DNA of 64,000 nucleotides from Salvator merianae (taxonomy: Eukaryota; Chordata; Lepidosauria; Squamata; Teiidae), in the NCBI GenBank assembly GCA_003586115.2, contig QVOM02000042.1, positions 74,977,838 through 75,041,837 on the forward strand, written 5' to 3'. Position 1 is the first letter of the stretch, and each line of letters begins with the position of its first letter. Both the position numbers and the translations under genes were made by a program. The notes under the pieces are model-generated. The model had not been told where the DNA came from and did not search any database. It worked only from the letters and a program-made list of their open reading frames with translations. Of the stretch, positions 44,592 through 55,559 are shown in pieces.

Positions 44592-46990
44592 CCAAATGGG
44601 AGGTTACCTGGGCATGCAGAACTGTGGCCAGTTCCCCGGTGTCCAAATACGGGCGAAGTTGCCAAATCAGTCGAAGCCTCTGATAGGCACCCCTAGCCAC
44701 CGCTGCCACTTGTAATTTATGGGACAGCGATAAATCCAGGAAGACCCCCAGGTCTTGCACTTGGTCCCTGAGGGGAAGAACATTCCCATCCAGCACCGGG
44801 TGTCCCGAGATGACCGGAACACGGGGGCTCTGAATCCACAGTACTTACGTTTTGTCTGGATTCAGTTGGAGTTTATTGGTCCTTAACCAGCCCAACAGCG
44901 CCCCCAAACAGGAGTCCAGCACAGAGAGTGTCTCACCTGACTCTGCTGGAATCGAGAGGTAGAGCTGGGTGTCATCTGCATATTGATGGCACCCAACCCC
45001 AAACTCCCTAATGACCTTCCCAAGAAGTTGCATGTAGATGTTAAACAGTAGTGGGGACAACACTGAGCCCTGGGGAACCCCACAAGGGAGTTCCCATGGC
45101 TGGGAGAACTGGCCACATACCACCAGTCTCTGACACCTCCCCCAGAGGAAGGACTCAAGCTACCACAGGACAGTGCCCTGAAGGCCCAGCCCCCGAAGTC
45201 GGTCCAGGAGGATACCATGGCTGATGGTATCAAATGCAGCCCATAGGTCCAGGAGAACCAACAAGAAGGCATGCTCCCTGTCCCTTTCCCAAAGTAGGTC
45301 ATCCATCAGGGTGGCCAAGGCAGTATCTGTGCTGTAGCCCCACCTGAAACCAGATTGAAACAGGTCTCGATAATCAGTATCCTCCAGGAATGTCTGCAGT
45401 TGCCTCACCACCACCGTCTCCATGATCTTGCCCAGAAAAGGGACGCTAGCTACTGGGCGATAGTTGCACAGCACCTTGGGGTCAAGGGAAGGGTTCTTAA
45501 GGAGGGGGCGGACCACTGCCTCTTTAAGGGACAATGGTACTACACCCTCCCCCAGCAACGTGTTGACAATGCTCAAGACCCACTCAGCCATCCCTCCCTG
45601 GCTAGATTTAATTAGCCAAAACGGGCAAGGGTCTAGGATGCAGGTGGTAGGCCGCATTCCTCCAAGCAGCCTGTCCATATCCTCAGACTGCAACAACTCA
45701 AACTGAGCCATCAAAAACTGACAAACTGGAGCCCTGGACACCTCCACAGAATACAGTTCAATTGTATCCAGTCGCGAGTGAATCTGAGCAACTTTGTCCC
45801 TAAAGTGTCTCATAAAAATGTCACAGCAGATATCCGGGGTCAGTTCAGCCTCCGCCCCCCTATCAGAGGACACCAGGCTGTTCACTACCTGGAAAAGCTC
45901 TGCAGGACGGCTACTTGCAGATGTGATGGAGGTGGAAAAATATGCCTTCTTCGCTGCCTTCATCGTCATGTGGTAGGCTCGATAATGAGCTCTAACCCAT
46001 GTCTGGTCAAATCCACTATGCGATTTTACCCACCGACACTCCAGTCACCGCCCCTCCTGTTTCATCACTCTTAGGTCCCCATTAAACCATGGAGCCCCTT
46101 GAACTCTACTGGCTGGGCGAGGACGCTCAGGAGGGATCATGTTGAGGGCCCGCAAGATCTCCCTGTTCCACAGAGAGACCAGGGCTTCAACAGGAGTGCT
46201 GGCCATGCCATCCGGAAAATCCCCTAGAGCATTCAGGAATCCTTCAGATTCCATCTTGCTCCATGGGCGGGCCATTACAATCTGGCCCACAACCCTGCGG
46301 TGGACTGGAATGACTGATAGCCCAAACTTCACCTGGTGGTGATCCCTCCATGACACAGGGCAAATCTCCAAATGCCCAATTAGCAGAGCATTCCCCCTTC
46401 TCCCAGTAGCAAACATGAGGTCAAGAGTATGTCCTGCTATGTGTGTTGGGCCAGAGGCAAACTGTGAAAGCCCCATGGTTGTCATGAATCCCATGAGGCC
46501 CTGGGCTAGTTTATCAGAGACATCCTCGAGGTGGAGGTTGAAATCCCCCAAGACCACTGTCTGGGGACATTCCAACACCAATCCGGAGACCAACTCCACC
46601 AGTCCAGGCAGGGAAGAGGCTGGGCAGTGGGGTGCACGGTACACCAGCAATACTCCCAACTTTTCTCTCTCACCCAAGACCAAGGACAGACACTCAGCTC
46701 TGGGCACTGGGTTGAAGGGGTGCCTGGTGAGTGAGACAGTATCCTTATGGACCACAGCTCCCCCGCACCACCAGCCTTGACTGGTGCTGTACCTAATAAC
46801 TTGAGAGGCACAACTGGGTGAGTTCAGGCCCACCTAACTCCATCACCCAGGTCTCTGTTATGCATGTCAGATCAGCCCCCTCATGCACGCTTAAATCACG
46901 GATGAGAGGTGTCTTATTTCAGACTGACCTGGCATTTAAAAGCAGTACTGCTAGGCTGGTAGGCTGAATGACAGCCCCCCTGTCCCCCAT
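44592..46990 (-). pseudogene. L2 ORF2: endonuclease plus reverse transcriptase, lightly damaged
   Basis: A LINE ORF2 polyprotein: an APE-type endonuclease nicks the target and the RT copies the RNA. Visible in order on the minus strand: LLLNARSV followed by a stop where Arg is usual, NKTPLIRDL, ITETW (catalytic Glu), a frameshift near 46790, GDFNLHLED (Asp/Asn), GPTHIAGHTLDLMF, WRDHHQVKF (catalytic SDH-type box with Arg for Ser), a stop at 46045, PLLKNPSLDPKVLCNYRPVA, DLWAAFDTISHGI, a stop at 45160, CGVPQGSVLSPLLFNIYM, HQYADDTQLYLS (catalytic YADD), LNPDKT, a stop at 44845, and DLGVFLDLSL. From 46833 to the end one reading phase holds, broken only by stops. Confidence 0.88.
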
Positions 46991-47078
46991 CTGGTTGGGA
47001 GGTAGAACAGAGGGGGTGATGGTGTGCAACCACCCTCGACCCCCTCTGGGATGACCCCTTTTCTGCCACCCAGCGCTA

Positions 47079-47313
47079 TACTGCCGCCTGCCTATAACTA
47101 CAGGTATGCCCCCAGGCTTCCCACCGTCCCCTTCACCCAGGCACATGTCCCACCCCACCAGCCAATTTGCTCCCCTGCTACAAAAAATAGCTATACCAAA
47201 GTCTCCCCCCACTACACTGCTGGCCCTAAACTGCTGGCATGCGTTCTCTCTCCCACCTCTGCTGGAGCTGGAAGGTGAGGGGGCATACCAGTAGTTATAG
47301 GCAGGCGGCAGTA
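47079..47313. repeat. 35-bp inverted repeat at the L2 5' end
   Basis: 47079-47113 (core GCCGCCTGCCTATAACTAC) and 47279-47313 (core GTAGTTATAGGCAGGCGGC) are reverse complements with about one mismatch, separated by 165 bp. Confidence 0.85.
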
Positions 47314-47395
47314 GTTATGGCACAGCAGGAGCATTGGGAGCAGCAGTCTCCTGGCATCTCCCTGGTCCCCACCCTAAATAGCAGTGGTAGCAGTC

Positions 47396-48175
47396 CCTTT
47401 CCTTCTTTTAGATATGCATTCTAATTGAGCCCCCATTAATGTGTTTTCAAATAGTTTCCATGCATTTTGGAGTGATTGAACTCTTCTAACTTTCCCTTTC
47501 AATTTCTTTTTTTACCAGTTTTCTCATTCTGGGGAAATTTCCCTTATGAAAGTTTAAGGTCTCCATGTTCGATTGTGTCAACAACTTACTGTCTGTATTT
47601 AAACTGAAGGTTATCACATTGTGATCGCTGTTCCCTACTGAATCAGTTACAGTGACATTTTGTACTAGATCCTTTGTATTACTTAGGATACAATGTTTCT
47701 AAGGATGGGTCTGTTTTACTTGGAAGTTCCAGTTCACAAGATTCTATCTCTTCCTTAATGTATAAGGCTACACCACTTCCAATTCACCCTTTCCGGTCTT
47801 TCCTGTACAGTTTGTAACCTGGGATCACTATATCCCATTGGTTTTCATCAGTCCACCAGGTTTCAGTAATGCCAATAATATCAACATTTTTATTCATCAC
47901 TAAACATTCCAGCTCCCCTATTTTGGCTCAGAGGCTTCTGACATTTGCGTACAGGCATTTGTAGGAACTCTTCTGTTGAAAGTTCTTCCCTTTAGGATCA
48001 TGAGCAATCATAGACTGCCTCTTGCCTCTTTTTGCTTGAGTACTACTGACTAGTTCCCCACTCTTCTCACTAAACAGTGCACTTCCACGAACTGGATGCT
48101 GCCGAGCTCCTGTTGCCTTTCCCCCAGGGATTAGTTCAATAGCTGCTCTGCGACCTTTATAATATTAAGCATTTT
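47396..48175 (-). pseudogene. CR1-type LINE 5' region and endonuclease fragment
   Basis: On the minus strand, after about 250 bp of 5' coding-like sequence, the frames read KIGELECLVMNKNVDIIGIT continuing ETWW (endonuclease catalytic Glu box), VIPGYKLYRKDRKG, a stop, SGVALYIKEEIESCELELP, then, after an internal deletion, VTDSVGNSDHNVITF (SDH catalytic box) and GAQLECISKRRKG before the L2 junction. Several stops and small indels are present. Together with 43824-44591 it looks like one CR1 copy whose middle, from the end of the endonuclease to the first RT motifs, is missing. Confidence 0.8.
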
Positions 48176-49094
48176 TAACATTAAGGTTAGATGAGAGGGG
48201 ATTTCATATTTTCTGGAGGTTGCTCAGGTGGGGGTGAAAGTCAACAGGAAGAATCAGAATAATAGTAAAGACAAAGTAAAGAATAACCATGTGAAAGACA
48301 GAAAACAAAAAAATCCTTTGACCTAACATTTTTCACAAAGCTAGATAGCTATGGTAGGGATACAGTGTTCTTATTTAAGATTTTTTAAGGATATCTTGGA
48401 AGGGTGAGATATAAATTTAGTAACTGACTAAGCAAATTTGGCATTCTTGCTCGTTATGTCCATATCAACACAAGTATGGAGGGTAATTAATTTCTAGTGA
48501 ATTCAATCAGTTGAGTTTCTTTAAAATGCTCAGAACATTAGAAATTAGATTAGTTCTAGAATACAGTTCTATGTTCTGAAGTTTGGACTCAAACACTGCA
48601 GCAATTTAGATGAATTTAAATGCCAAATCCTACCACTTTATCTAGCTCTCCGACTTAAAAAAAAATAAATCAAAACTTTATTTTTCCAATATCTTCACTT
48701 TGGAAATAAATACTGACAAGAAGAAAATAACCTACAAAGTAATGTCCTGTATAAGGGGTCCTTCATTTTTGGTATCGAACCTTCACGTTTTAAGAAAGCT
48801 CAAAACACAATTAATTCATAAGATAATCAGCTGATGGAAGGAAGAAGTCCTGTACTGCTGAAAAACCACAGCATGTGTTAAAAAGTGATAGTTTTGTCTC
48901 TGTTTTTTCCAGTACGATAATTGAAAGTAGACGCTTATGGACAACTTGATCATTTTGTAATATCTATGAATTTAAATATTTTGCAATTAAACTACAACAG
49001 ATTTAATCCCTAAAAGTTTAACAAAAATATCAATCTCTTCAACAGGATCTAGACAAAAATAGGAGATATTATATAAAATAAGGAGCATAATATT

Positions 49095-49182
49095 AAAACA
49101 GATCTATTTCTTTATTTGTTTGTCTATTTAAGATATATAAAAAATTACACTAAATTCAAAAATGTATAGACTAACATATGAC
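49095..49182 (-). mobile_element. 88-bp L1 3' end with 9-bp target duplication
   Basis: CATAATATT flanks it on both sides (49086-49094 and 49183-49191). The interior contains AGATATATAAAAAATTACAC, as at the 3' end of the L1 at 4194-5835 (GGATATATAAAATTACAC), in the same antisense orientation. It is an extremely 5'-truncated L1 copy. Confidence 0.6.
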
Positions 49183-49984
49183 CATAATATTCAGTCACCT
49201 TTCCAGCTTTGTTTAACTTAAACTCATTTTGCTTTTTTTTATTTCACTAAGAGGAAAATCAAAGAAAGAGAAGGCCTAGAAAATAAAATAAAGAACTAGT
49301 AAAAATGACAATACATCAGAGATACAAATTTCCTGCTTCCTTCTGAAGGAGAGATAGAGTTATTAAAGTGATGATAGTCCATAGCTAGGCAGGTCCCGCA
49401 GATGTATCTTTATTGTGATCCTTCTTTACATTACTTAGAACACCACAGAATTCATATCAATAAATGGAAATATCTATCCTTTCCTTACTGAGCACTTCTT
49501 GACTTTCCCAAATTTAAAAAGGAATTTACTTGGTTTCTAATAATCTCACCTACCTATTATTTAGGAAGAAAAAGCTCTAAAAAATCTAGATTTTTTTTTT
49601 TATTGCCCTCAAAAAGGTCATAGGATGTCGATAATGAAGTAATCCCCTAAAAAAAAGGAAGATATGGAGATAAATTTATGTGGGGATATATTCTTAAAGA
49701 GGTACATCTTACATTGGGGAAAATCTTTTATCAGTTGCTCATTCATTGATGGATATTCTTTTTAAGTTATATGATAACATGGTGAAATAGATTGAGATTG
49801 AAAGAGGATGTTGAAAGTGTTTTTGTTTGTTTGTTTGTTTAGTAACATGTTCCATGAAGAAGGTTGAATACGAGAAGTCATAGCTATCAAGAACTTCAAA
49901 AAGTCATTTCCTAAGGGATCTGAGAGGAAACAAGAACATATTTTTGAAAGAAAAAGAGGAATACCTTGGTAGGTATTTAATTGG

Positions 49985-50165
49985 ACTACAGTTCAGCACT
50001 AAAGCATCTACTTACTATGGAGAAGGCCCCAAGTTCAATCCCAGCATCTCCATGGAAGAAGGCTCTGGCAAATTATTCCAGTATTATTGCCAAGAATCCT
50101 GTAGGGATATGTTGATGTACTTCCTAGGAGAGCTTAGCTCAATATGAGGCTGCCTTTTCTTTATA
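49985..50165 (+). repeat. tRNA-derived SINE relic in block K', unit 6
   Basis: Homologous to 21613-21775: CAGTTCAGCACTAAAGCATC (A-box region), CCCCAAGTTCAATCCC (B-box region), GCATCTCCATGG, and an end CTCAATATGAGGCTGCC that resembles the CAGTATAAGGCAGC end of the squamate family as I recall it. Confidence 0.6.
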
Positions 50166-50768
50166 ATTTAAGGGGGATGGGGAGAGCTTTCTGGTCACTT
50201 TTTTCCTTCATTCCCAATTTGATTGAGGTTTCTTAAAAAAATATTTGCAGAAGTATGGCAAATAATTTTCGAAGGTAAAATAGGCCACAAAGCATCCATA
50301 CTGCAAAAGCAAAATGGATATGGCCTTTCAAAATAACTTGGGTTAAAAATGAAATTTTCTCAACCTAATAGAAGTTGTACTTGATGCTAAAGAACACAAA
50401 ACTCTTGAAAAGCATTGAGAGCACCAGTGTGCACAATAAATTGTTGATCCAGAATGAAAGGAGTAATTCAGGAGTTATGAAGGGTATGTTTCCAAACTTT
50501 TGCATTCTAAAAAAATACAGCACAGAATCTGTGCAAGAGTGAAGGAAGATACAGAGTTTAGTCAAATAACAACTTTCAAAAGAGACCATTTTTTTGCTAA
50601 GCAAAAACAAAACAGTTGCCAAGAAGTAAGGTTCTGAATCACAGGCAAACACAGAACACTGGAAGAGTGATAGAGAAAGAGCAGAAGAACAGTTTAGAAG
50701 TTACAATGGAAAGATGTGGAAAGATCAAAAGTAAGATTGCTGCCAGTCAAAAGCATAAATAACTACAA

Positions 50769-50945
50769 TGAACTTTTAATCCTCATATGATCCATCTTCA
50801 GAGTGGCTGTATGTATCAGCAAAGTGACTAGCCATTTTCTTTCTGCATTTTCTAACTCAAAAGGCAAATTTGCTGGATTACAGATTTGCTGCTGTTTTCT
50901 CTCACTTTGAAGATGGATCACACGTGGATAGAAATTCCAGTTTCA
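50769..50945. mobile_element. Old foldback MITE of the 18455 family, first K' copy
   Basis: The left arm with TGATCCATCTTCAGAGTG and the right arm with CACTTTGAAGATGGATCA are inverted repeats around a short centre. The family resemblance to 18455-18560 includes CCATTTTCTTT and the TTTCTAACTC/TTATCTAACCC region. Shared by homologous K' blocks. Confidence 0.55.
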
Positions 50946-52951
50946 GGCAAAATTTACAGGAAGAAGAATTGCACCACTCTCATTTGCTGGCCATCTATGA
51001 TGAGTTCCGTTAGGAAACAAGCCACAGAGCCTGCAAGGGTGTTATCTGAAAACCAGTGAAACTACATCTCTTCCTCTAATGCATATTGATCATACTGCAG
51101 GTTGTAGGATCCAACCTAGGATTCCATCCAAAGCCTCCCTCCTCCCTGATTCATGATGAAAGCTAATCAGGTCCAGCAGTCTGTTCTTTCAGTGCTTAAG
51201 AAAAGGCACGATTTCTTTAATGAACTTCTTGACCAGAGAATCCAGGATCTATTTTTAGAGGTTTATTACATCTGAAATTGGAGACAGTACAGTAGGGGCC
51301 ACCAAAAAATGATTCTGCAGAAGTTTCTGAATTGTAGTTCAACAATGCCTGAATGCTCATTATTTTGCCAGCTTTGTAATACACAACGGTCATGGGATGT
51401 TGTCATGGATAGCCTTATCCTCCATGTTTTTGTCTGTTTCTCATTCAAAGAAATGCAGATTGGTAGCCATCTGAGTATCTTGTTCTTATGGATGCTTTGT
51501 GCTGGGAAATAAAATGCTTTCTTCTCTTTTCAAAAGTACTGTGTGTTCACACATGAGTATACTCAGACCATGCAGGGGTTAGGGAATTCTGCTCCCAAGG
51601 ATGGCAGCAATAATCACTTCTCTCCAGCAATCATGCAAGTACTCCTAAAAGACAGGTAAACCTGGGAACAGGGCAAACAAGCAAACAGGAAGTGACATAA
51701 CAGCTACTGCCTGTCCTCCTCAAGCAGAATTCATTTGCTCCAGAGAAAACTGAACAGCTATTGAAATAGAGTATTTTCAGGGGAAAATGTATCATTTCAG
51801 GCAAGATGCTATGTTAGCATGTCCTGAGTTAGAACCTCTGCCATTTTTCTTGTTTTAAGAGCAAAGCAATTCTTTTCATTTACCCATATTAATTGGTCTC
51901 CGTGATGTGTGTATTTAAGCAAAAACACCATCAAAGACTAGAACATTCTTGTTTTTCAATGATTCCAAATGTCAGTTTAGTAAATACAAGGTTCCTCACT
52001 TTCCAACCTATCGTTTCAAAACTGTGAAATGATTTTTTTTTTGAGCAATGAAATTTAGGTTTTTTATCTCACAAATTGTTAGTTATCTTTATTTTTCCTA
52101 TTTCCAGCAGATTACTTTTCATCCTCCACTTTAATCACCATTCAGAGTGGGATCTCTCACTCAGGATGTTTTCTTTAAAGAAGAAAAAGTCATGAACATC
52201 ATATTGTTGTTCCAAAAGCCCTGAGTAGAAAAGTGCATAAAACAGATTCTAGTTTGCCAGACTATGCTGTTGCTGATTTGGATTCTAGGTATAAATGGCA
52301 TTTATTGAAATTATGGTCAAATATTTGCTAAAGTAAGGCCTCAAATGAATATTCTTTGCCCACTGAAGCCCCAGGAATTGTAGTTTCTCTGAAGGGTGAC
52401 TTAGCAATCAGACAAACAAATCTCATCAGTGCTGAGAAACTACAGTTCTCCATTCTGGAGTGGCATCTTAAACTAATAGGTGTTTATAGTATCAAAATGT
52501 ATAGTATCAAAATATTGGGTGTCAGGAAAAAGAAATCCTCCAAAGGTTTGTGGGTATGAAACTGAGTTGCTTTCATCACAAAATGGTGGGTGTGGCAATT
52601 GTGATCAAAGCACTGATGTTTCTACTATGACACAGTCATTGTTTTCCAAGATGTGTGAAGCTCAGTATTTTTGGTTGATTAAGATAGATGAGAGGAGATC
52701 GCATGTTTACTGGAGGTTGGTCAGCTAGGGAGGAAAGTCTCCAGGAAGAATCAGAATAGTAAAGAGGAAGTAAAGAGTAACCATGTGAAAGACGGAAATC
52801 AAAAAGATCCCTTCACCTAACATTTCCAAAACATTAGATAGTTCGTGGATATCTTGGAAGGGTGAGATATAAATTGAGTAATTTACTAAACAAATTTGGC
52901 ATTCTTGCTTGTTATGTCCAGATCACATTAAGTATGGAAGATAATTAATTT

Positions 52952-53343
52952 TGAGTATGTTTATTTATTGCATTTATTTATATGCCACCCTTCAACCTTA
53001 CAATATCTAATCTCAGACAAGTCCTGCCCTCAGGCTTACAGTCTAAAGAAACAAGACATAAAAGGAAGAGAGTCTGGGAGGAGAGAGAGGGAGCAACAAG
53101 TTCTTGAAGAGGTCAAGACATTTACTTTCCTTTTCTCCTCTGTTCCCTACAGGCAAGATGGTTTCTTTGTAGTCTGTGTGGTGACAGTTGGGAGGGAGGG
53201 GCCAATGCTGGGAACTCGATGGAAGATGCTCAACCAGTTTCCTCCTCATTTCTTCTCCCTCAGGCAAGATGGTTCCTTTCTGGCCTGCGTGGTGACAGTT
53301 GGGAGGGAGGGGCTAATGCTGGTAGCTCCATGGAAATAAAGAT
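52952..53343 (-). mobile_element. About 390-bp retroelement-like insertion in block K, with internal 111-bp duplication
   Basis: The first K copy of unit 6 (48483-48520) reads through TAATTAATTTCTAGTG...CAGTTGAGTTTCTTTAAAATGC; here about 390 bp intervenes. The insert opens TTTATTTATTGCATTTATTT, resembling an antisense 3' end of dispersed reptile retroelements. Inside, AGGCAAGATGGTT begins at 53151 and again at 53262, a 111-bp direct duplication. Family not determined. Confidence 0.5.
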
Positions 53344-53703
53344 AGTTGAGTCCCTTTAAAATGCTCATAATATTGGGAACATTTTCAGTTGAGAGGCTAG
53401 AATTCTAGAACACACTTCCATGTTCAAAGTGTGGTCTCAAGCAGTGGAGCAATTTAGACGAGCATGTCACAGAATTTAAATGCCACAGTCTATTACTTTA
53501 TCTAGCTCTCCAAATTGGATATAGACTTCCAAAAGATCTTGTTAGCTTAAGAATGATTTTTTTAACCTAATAGAAGTTGTGCTTGATGCTAAGGATCACA
53601 AAAGTCAGGAAATGTGTTGATAGTGCCAGTATGTACAATCAGCTGTTGATCCAGAAAGAAAGGAACAGAGATAATTCGAGAGTTAAGAAGGGCAGGTTTC
53701 CAA

Positions 53704-54205
53704 AGAGAAACTGTTCTGCAGCCACTACACATATAGGGATGTTCGCACTTTGTGCTAGCAAGCGTCAGGGATGGCGGCTAGCAAAGTGCTTCCACACTTT
53801 GTGAAGGCCTGAGCAGCCACGAGTGGGTAATAGCCACTCCCGATCCCTCATAGCTGTTGAGCACTTACTGATACACAGCTTCACCAGCAACTGGTATCTA
53901 GCTCCCAATAAAGTGCAATTGCACTTGCCATGACCACTGTATGGCGTGCAGTGGCTGGGCCTGTGCATTCGTTCAATCATTCCTGTGCACTGTGTAGTGC
54001 CAGTGGTTGCCATGGCAGGGGCAGGATGCTTCTGGACACTGCCATGGTTAGGATCCAACAAGGCTACTAGCATTTGCACTGCAAATGCTGCTGTCTGTTA
54101 AAGGTAAGTACTAGGGCCACGCACTGCAGATGGTGTCCGTGCTGCATGGTGCATACTACTGTAGAACAGGATAATTATTCTGTTCTGTGGTGGCAACTGA
54201 GAAAA
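53704..54205. mobile_element. MITE-like insertion in K', second unit-6 copy
   Basis: The first K' copy reads GTTTCCAAACTTTTGCATTC (about 50490); here the flanks GTTTCCAAA and CTTGCATTTTAAA are about 500 bp apart. The interior has CGCACTTTGTGCTAGC and GCACTTGCC phrases like the inserts at 18607 and 43531. Terminal repeats and target duplication are not clear. Confidence 0.5.
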
Positions 54206-54483
54206 GGCCCTTGCATTTTAAAAACTACAGCACAGACTCTGTGCAAGATGGAAGGAAGATACAGTGCAGTCAAACATAATCTCTCACAAGAGGCCATTCT
54301 TTGATAGAGAGAAACAAAACTGTTGCTGAGAAGAAAGGTTCTGAAACATATGCAAAGGCAAATTACTGAAAAAGTGGCACAGATAGAGCAGAAGAACAAC
54401 TTAGAAGTTAGAACTGAAAGATGTGGAAAGATCAAAAATAAGATAGCTTCCAACCAAGAGCACAAACATCTTAGCTACAGCTA

Positions 54484-54670
54484 AGTTTTAATCCACATTT
54501 TATCCATCTTCAGAGTGGGAGAATGTATCAGCAAAATGATCAGCCACTTTTCTCCTGCATTTTCTAACCCCAAGGTGAATTTTCTGGATTACAGACTGGA
54601 AAAAGAAACATGTTTGTCCATTTGCTGCTGTTTTCTCTTACTCTGAAGATGGATCAAATGTGGATAAACA
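54484..54670. mobile_element. Old foldback MITE of the 18455 family, second K' copy
   Basis: TTTATCCATCTTCAGAGTG (left) and TACTCTGAAGATGGATCAA (right) form inverted arms. It is positionally homologous to 50769-50945. Confidence 0.55.
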
Positions 54671-55559
54671 TTTCTGTTTCGGGGAAAAGCGATACGAAGA
54701 AGAAGGAATTGCACCATTCTCACTTGCTGATCATTTATGATGAGTATCCTTCGGAAACAAGTCACATAGCCTGCAAGAGTGTTCTCCGAAAACCAGTGAA
54801 ACTATATCTCTTCCTCTAATGCATATTGATCATATTGCAGATTGTAGGATCAAACGTAGGATTCCGTCCAAAGTCTACCTCTTCCCCAAATTGTGGTTCT
54901 GATCCAGGGGCTAATGCTGCCTAAGGGACATCCACCCATTCATACCTTAATATTTTTGCTGTTTTCCTCACAACTAATAGAGGTCTGTGAGTCTTGGGCC
55001 AAGCCTGTGAAGCTCAGTCTGTGAAGCTCAGCCTGTGATTCACTCTTCAGATCCAAAGGCAGCAGTGATATTTTTGATATCTAGCACCCCTAGAGTGAAC
55101 CAACCTGGGTCAGCTCAGAGTGGAGAAATGGATCTCAGTGTCACACTGGCAGTGAAACTCTGCAGTATCAAACCATTTTAACAAAGTAAAAAATTCTGAT
55201 TTACTTTTTTTAAAAAATTCTAATGGCAGAGGAGAAATGTAACATGTTTCAGGGAAGGAAAAGTGATGATTCCCAGTTCAGTCAAAAGTCCTTAATCAGG
55301 ACTTTCCTTTGCTATTCCCACTTGATTGTTCACTGGCAGCACTGGAGATGATTAATTATGGGATAATTTGGTAAATGCTTTTTAAATCAAAAATATGTTG
55401 ATATTAAAAATAAATTCAATTTTTTTTTTTAAGGAAAAAGACGTCTGAAGTGAGAATAAAAAGCAACAACCCAAATCTGAGAAGATAATGAGAACCAAAA
55501 GGAGGTCTGCCAGAAGAAAAACCTGCAAATCGAGACATATAAGTATTATCGAAGAAAAT

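Larger units (their letters stand above)
44592..47395 (-). mobile_element. L2-type LINE, 3'-truncated, lodged within CR1 sequence
   Basis: It contains the 5' region (about 46990-47395), an endonuclease and a reverse transcriptase, all antisense. Family assignment rests on motif style (GPTHIAGHTLDL, DLWAAFDTISHGILLDRL, QYADDTQLYLSI). The 3' end stops at VTSHLDY, where L2 proteins normally continue LDYCNALY. The 3' UTR and tail needed for target-primed insertion are therefore gone. CR1 sequence lies on both sides. Confidence 0.85.

Noticed and set aside
44267..45706. Plus-strand frames of 80-86 codons opposite CR1/L2 RT
   Set aside because: Shadows of the RT reading phase; no motifs of their own.
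46139..46780. Plus-strand frames of 67-121 codons opposite the L2
   Set aside because: They are antisense shadows of the L2 endonuclease, which has catalytic motifs on the minus strand.
53765..54079. 104-codon minus-strand frame
   Set aside because: Lies wholly in the MITE-like insertion at 53704-54205; composition only.
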